Source: CAWIHA01 sp963835855 (GTDB lineage: Bacteria > Acidobacteriota > Terriglobia > Bryobacterales > Bryobacteraceae). From it: a DNA stretch of 64,000 nt. The stretch spans positions 1 through 64,000 of the forward strand of contig CAWIHA010000003.1 of assembly GCA_963835855.1 (NCBI GenBank). The letters are read 5' to 3'. Position 1 is the stretch's first letter; every line of letters begins with the position of its first letter. The notes under the pieces were generated by a model. The model saw only the letters and a list, made by a program, of their open reading frames with translations, ran no database searches and was not told the DNA's origin. A program made the translations under genes and the position numbers. This document shows positions 60,887-64,000 of this stretch, piece after piece.

Positions 60887-60973
60887 GGCGCGGACCGGAC
60901 CGCAAGAGCGCATTGGGGCGCAACGGCGCACAGGCGCGCCCAGAAGTGAACTCACTAAGAGAGGAGAGGAAGA

Positions 60974-61885
60974 ATGCCAGCAATTACTTCAACTAATGTG
61001 GCGACTGCGATTGTCAAACTGGTGGCCGCGGATGCGTTACCGGCACTGATGGGAAACCTTGTCATGGGGAACCTGGTCAATCGCGATTATGAACCCACTC
61101 TGGCGCAGGCAGGCGATACGGTCAACGTGCCGATTCCACCGACGCTAGTGGCGAATAACATTGCCGAAGGCGGCACGGTACAGACGCAGGCGGCGACGCT
61201 GGGCAATGCGCAGATCGTGCTCAACACACACGCCGAGGCGACATTTCAGATTCCGGACGTGACAAAGGTTCTGGCGGTGCCGGACCTGCTGAAGCTGTAC
61301 ATGCAGCCGGCAATGATCGCGATCGCGGAGCGTATCGAGACCGATTTGTTGAGCCTATACGCGAATTTCACCACGAACGCAGCGGTAGGCACGGCGGGCA
61401 CGCCAATCACCGAGGCGGCGCTCGATGCGGCGGAGACGGCGTTGTTTGAGAACAAGCTGCCAGCGAGCGAACCGAGGTACGTGGTTGTGGACGCCAACGC
61501 CTATTCAGCGTTGCGTCAGATCGAGCGATTCAGCGAGTATCAGACGGCGGGGGAAGCGGGGCTTCGGGCGTTGGTGGAGGGACAGTTCGGAAAAATGAAG
61601 GATTTCTTCATCTTCCGGTCCCAATTCGTGCAGAAGACCGGGAGTTCGCCCGTGACGACGCATAACCTGGCGTTCGCCAGGAGCGCCATCGGCCTAGTGA
61701 TCCGCCGCTTGCCGCAGCCGCTGCCCGGGACGGGCGCGATCGCGGAGTACGCAGAGCTGGGCAATTTCGGGTTGCGCATCATCCTGAGCTATCAACCGAA
61801 CACGCTGGCACAACAGTTTACGGTGGACGTGCTTTATGGGTGCGCCGTGCTGCGGAACGCGTTCGGAGTACAGGTAAACAGCTAA
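60974..61885 (+). CDS. Major capsid protein (P22 coat protein-like)
   Basis: This 303-residue protein resembles the P22 gp5/HK97-fold coat family. The N-terminus MPAITSTNVATAIVKLVAAD is followed by NRDYEPTLAQAGDTVNVPIP, a family hallmark, then ATFQIPDVTKVLAVPDLLKL, IAERIETDLLSLYANF and PRYVVVDANAYSALRQIERF. It has a GAGAGGAGAGGAAG ribosome-binding site, consistent with high expression. Neighbouring packaging and connector genes fit. Confidence 0.85.
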   Translation: MPAITSTNVATAIVKLVAADALPALMGNLVMGNLVNRDYEPTLAQAGDTVNVPIPPTLVANNIAEGGTVQTQAATLGNAQIVLNTHAEATFQIPDVTKVLAVPDLLKLYMQPAMIAIAERIETDLLSLYANFTTNAAVGTAGTPITEAALDAAETALFENKLPASEPRYVVVDANAYSALRQIERFSEYQTAGEAGLRALVEGQFGKMKDFFIFRSQFVQKTGSSPVTTHNLAFARSAIGLVIRRLPQPLPGTGAIAEYAELGNFGLRIILSYQPNTLAQQFTVDVLYGCAVLRNAFGVQVNS

Positions 61886-61929
61886 CAGCTTGGCGGCAGC
61901 CGAGCGGGAAAGTGGTGGAAAGAGTTCGG

Positions 61930-61954
61930 AGCCTCAGTAGAGAACTGAGGCTTT
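61930..61954 (+). terminator. Stem-loop after the coat gene
   Basis: AGCCTCAGT (61930-61938) and ACTGAGGCT (61944-61952) form a perfect nine-pair stem with loop AGAGA, followed only by TTC. It lies 45 bases after the coat stop. It may act as a partial terminator or mRNA stabiliser. Confidence 0.45.
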
Positions 61955-61970
61955 CGGACCTTCAATCGTT

Positions 61971-62288
61971 ATGGACCTGAAAGCTTATTACCGAAAAATC
62001 CGGCAGACCGAGGCGACACTCGACGGGCCACACGTGATCGTAGTTAGCCAGGAGAGCCCGGATGGAGGACGTGCGGGCGTGCGCATGGAGGTGCCGCGGG
62101 CGATCGCCGCGAAGATGCTCGTCGAAGGGCGGGCGCGATTGGCGACAACGGAAGAAGCGAGCCAGTACCGCGAGCAGTTGGCGGAAGCCAAGCGTGCGGC
62201 TGACCAAGCGGCCGCGGCACAACGCATGCAGTTCACGGTGGTTTCCGATACCGAACCGCGAAAGCGGAAGGGCAAAGGGAAGGGGTAG
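61971..62288 (+). CDS. Small phage head-region protein
   Basis: This 105-residue protein has no clear family. It begins MDLKAYYRKIRQTEATLDGP with a short beta-rich segment (HVIVVSQESPDGGRAGVRME), then a helix (ASQYREQLAEAKRAADQAAA) and a strongly basic tail (RKRKGKGKG). It lies between coat and connector genes. A capsid decoration or head-completion role is possible from position only. No good ribosome-binding site is seen. Confidence 0.6.
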   Translation: MDLKAYYRKIRQTEATLDGPHVIVVSQESPDGGRAGVRMEVPRAIAAKMLVEGRARLATTEEASQYREQLAEAKRAADQAAAAQRMQFTVVSDTEPRKRKGKGKG

Positions 62289-62337
62289 TTGGTTGCAGGA
62301 AGTGGCCTGTGGGTTGGGCGGCAAGGAGGGTGGGGTT

Positions 62338-63108
62338 ATGGCGCTATTTACGGACGGCGGGATTTCTACCATTGCGGACTTACTCGCGTACGAATCCGAG
62401 ATCCTGGATGTGGCCGCGACGGAGGGAATCGACCTCACCATCAAGTTGGGACTTGCCAAGCAGGAGCTGGGGATTGAGCTGCAAGCATTCTTAGCCGGCA
62501 GGCAGCAGTTCACACCGACGTCGTTCGTCGAGGACGTTCCATTCGCGTTGCATAAGATCCTGATTACCGATCCGCTGCACAAGTGGCACACTTTCCAGGC
62601 CCTGGCGCTGGTTTACCGGGACGCCTACCACCGGCAACTGAACGACCGGTATCAAGGCAAATGGCAGGAGTATGAAAGTCTGGCGGGCTGGGCGAAGGAC
62701 ATGCTGTTCCAGGGGGGCGTGGCAGTTACAGAAGACCCTGTTTCAAAGGCGGACAAGCCCGACCTGAGCACGGTTCCGGGAAGCCTGGCAGCGGCGACCT
62801 ATTTCGTGCAAGTGTCATGGCGAAACTCGGCGGGGGACGAGGGCAGTCCGAGCGAGATTGCCGTGCTGAGTACTACGGACGGAACTCTGCTGGTGGTGAC
62901 GCCTCTACATCAACCAGCGAATGTCGCGTCTTGGAACGTCTACGCCGGATTTTCGGGGACCGATTTGACGTTACAGAATGATGCGCCGCTGGCGGTGGGA
63001 CAGCCGTGGACGGAACCAGCGAGCGGATTAAAACAGGGCCGGAGGAAGGGCGCGGCTCAGGCGCCGCAGTACTACATCAAGACGGGGCGGACGTTGCAAA
63101 GGGGCTGA
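62338..63108 (+). CDS. Phage head-tail region protein
   Basis: This 256-residue protein starts at ATG 62338 (MALFTDGGISTIADLLAYES) after AAGGAGG. The N-terminal half is helical (EILDVAATEGIDLTIKLGLA; HTFQALALVYRDAYHRQLND), as in head-tail connectors. The C-terminal half (TYFVQVSWRNSAGDEGSPSE, then WNVYAGFSGTDLTLQ) looks like a fibronectin type III/Ig-like domain common in virion proteins. The frame is open further upstream, but the ribosome-binding site decides this start. Confidence 0.65.
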   Translation: MALFTDGGISTIADLLAYESEILDVAATEGIDLTIKLGLAKQELGIELQAFLAGRQQFTPTSFVEDVPFALHKILITDPLHKWHTFQALALVYRDAYHRQLNDRYQGKWQEYESLAGWAKDMLFQGGVAVTEDPVSKADKPDLSTVPGSLAAATYFVQVSWRNSAGDEGSPSEIAVLSTTDGTLLVVTPLHQPANVASWNVYAGFSGTDLTLQNDAPLAVGQPWTEPASGLKQGRRKGAAQAPQYYIKTGRTLQRG

Positions 63109-63111
63109 CAG

Positions 63112-63606
63112 ATGGCGGCAGCAGCGCGTTCAGCATCGGACAAGGTTATGCAACTGCTCAGGGGAGGAACGGGGCTGCCGTTTACGATCTCCGCAGTCGC
63201 AGCATTGGAGGGAACACAGCTTCCACTGATCGATGCGAGTCAGGTGCTAGGGCAGAACGTGGCGCCGGAGATTGTCGAGAAAAGCGTGGGAGTTAAGTAC
63301 CCAACTGTCTATGTGTATTGCTCCGGCCTGTCCAACCAACTGAAAGAGAAGTTCCGGACCTTCTCGGGCAAGGCGCACATGGCGGTGGAAGTACGGGTTT
63401 CACACGACCGGCTCGAAGGGGTCACGGAAAACATGCAGCTCTATTCGGCAGCAGTGACGGAGGTGCTCGATTCTCAGCGTGGAGATTGGGGCGGGGGAAT
63501 GTTCTACACGGGCGGTTATACGGTGGAGTTTCAGCCAATCAAGCAGGGTGGAAAGAACTTTCTCCAGACAGCGAAGATCGCGTTCGATGTCGAGATGAGT
63601 TACTAG
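63112..63606 (+). CDS. Phage tail-completion-like protein
   Basis: This 164-residue protein lies 3 bases after the previous gene. It has an N-terminal helix (SASDKVMQLLRGGTGLPFTI) and beta-rich repeats (KYPTVYVYCSGLSNQLKEKF; KAHMAVEVRVSHDRLEGVTE; GMFYTGGYTVEFQPIKQGG). Size, fold pattern and position before a tail-tube-like gene suggest a tail terminator or completion protein. No enzymatic motif is visible. Confidence 0.6.
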   Translation: MAAAARSASDKVMQLLRGGTGLPFTISAVAALEGTQLPLIDASQVLGQNVAPEIVEKSVGVKYPTVYVYCSGLSNQLKEKFRTFSGKAHMAVEVRVSHDRLEGVTENMQLYSAAVTEVLDSQRGDWGGGMFYTGGYTVEFQPIKQGGKNFLQTAKIAFDVEMSY

Positions 63607-63702
63607 GCGGGGCTGTGCCTGACTGCACATTGTTGTGACTAGGAAGCGGCCGAGCAATGCTTCCTACGAAACGTAAGACTACAGGCGTCAGAGATCATTT
63701 AT

Positions 63703-64000
63703 ATGGCATGCGGATATGTATCTTCAAACAACAACCGGCTGTATGTGGCGCAGGAGCTGAGCTATGGGCAAGTGTCAACGATCACCAGCAGCAATCGGTT
63801 TCCCTCGGTCACACTTACTGCGAAACAGCAGCTGCTGCGGCCCAGGCGCAAGGACAAGACGGGAACGCGGACGTACCCGGGGACTCCAGCAGGGCTCAGG
63901 AGACAGACGACCTTCGATCTGACGACCTATATGACGACCTCGCCGGCGCAGAACATGGAGCCGAGTTACGGGCCGTTGTTTGGTGCCGCTCTTGGAGCGG
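63703..64000 (+). CDS. Phage tail-like structural protein, 5' part only
   Basis: From ATG 63703 the frame stays open to the window end (99 residues): MACGYVSSNNNRLYVAQELS, FPSVTLTAKQQLLRPRRKDK, then TTFDLTTYMTTSPAQNMEPS and YGPLFGAAL. The composition resembles tail tube or major tail proteins. It follows the tail-completion-like gene by about 97 bases. The call rests mainly on gene order. Confidence 0.5.
   Translation, partial: MACGYVSSNNNRLYVAQELSYGQVSTITSSNRFPSVTLTAKQQLLRPRRKDKTGTRTYPGTPAGLRRQTTFDLTTYMTTSPAQNMEPSYGPLFGAALGA

Noticed and set aside
1..64000. tRNA, rRNA or CRISPR features, and tRNA-Sec near selD
   Set aside because: No cloverleaf with TTC-arm, no rRNA conserved segments and no regularly spaced repeats were recognised by eye. 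A covariance-model scan was not possible.

Overview
The window is high-GC chromosomal DNA from an acidobacterium, most likely of the Bryobacterales/Solibacter lineage. The taxon is inferred from secreted proteins with the Solibacter-type TIGR03437 C-terminal domain and the related 'FDNTNGY...' family, a bacillithiol-type BshA/YpdA pair, succinylase lysine synthesis, many orphan hybrid kinases and receivers, and small dispersed intergenic repeats. No rRNA, tRNA or CRISPR array was found.

Layout. 1-5.2 kb: the end of an M20 peptidase, then a compact + strand lysine/diaminopimelate operon (asd-lysC-dapB-dapA-dapD). 5.4-10.4 kb: a receiver protein, then on the minus strand a four-gene unit joined by overlapping stop and start codons: kaiC, two kaiB genes and a PAS/hybrid histidine kinase. 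This is a cyanobacterial-clock-like module without kaiA and with a structured leader. 11-14.1 kb: hrcA-grpE-dnaJ under a CIRCE operator. 14.4-25 kb: secreted and envelope proteins (TIGR03437, FecR, Cys-rich, GDPD), bshA, signalling genes and an SDR. 25.3-31.7 kb: glgX, an acyl-CoA ligase, a CDF transporter and ypdA. 31.7-36.5 kb: ABC-2 permease, selD, a pyrF remnant and alaS. selD appears to be a selenoprotein, with an in-frame UGA at the catalytic position followed by a bSECIS-like hairpin. 36.6-43.1 kb: a hybrid kinase, uvrA and mutY. 43.1-46.8 kb: an accessory patch of lower GC, with a dispersed repeat, a SpoIIE phosphatase remnant, an IS5/IS427-type element with a -1 frameshift site, and a large unidentified P-loop ATPase. 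46.8-56.9 kb: minus-strand metabolism (ilvB-ilvN-ilvC-cimA, qor, pepP, accB-accC). The ilv operon starts with an Ile/Val-rich leader peptide and terminator, a classical attenuator. 57.2-64 kb: a phage head-assembly module (terminase, portal, scaffold-like protein, P22-type coat, connector and tail genes) running off the window end.

Quality note. Eight single-base indels interrupt otherwise complete, conserved genes (SDR, acyl-CoA ligase, ypdA, a hybrid kinase, the P-loop ATPase, accB, and ilvB twice). Because several of these genes are normally essential, uncorrected assembly errors are the likeliest explanation. Such genes are given as one CDS with the break stated. True remnants (pyrF, SpoIIE, receiver and PEP-CTERM-like fragments) are listed as pseudogenes.
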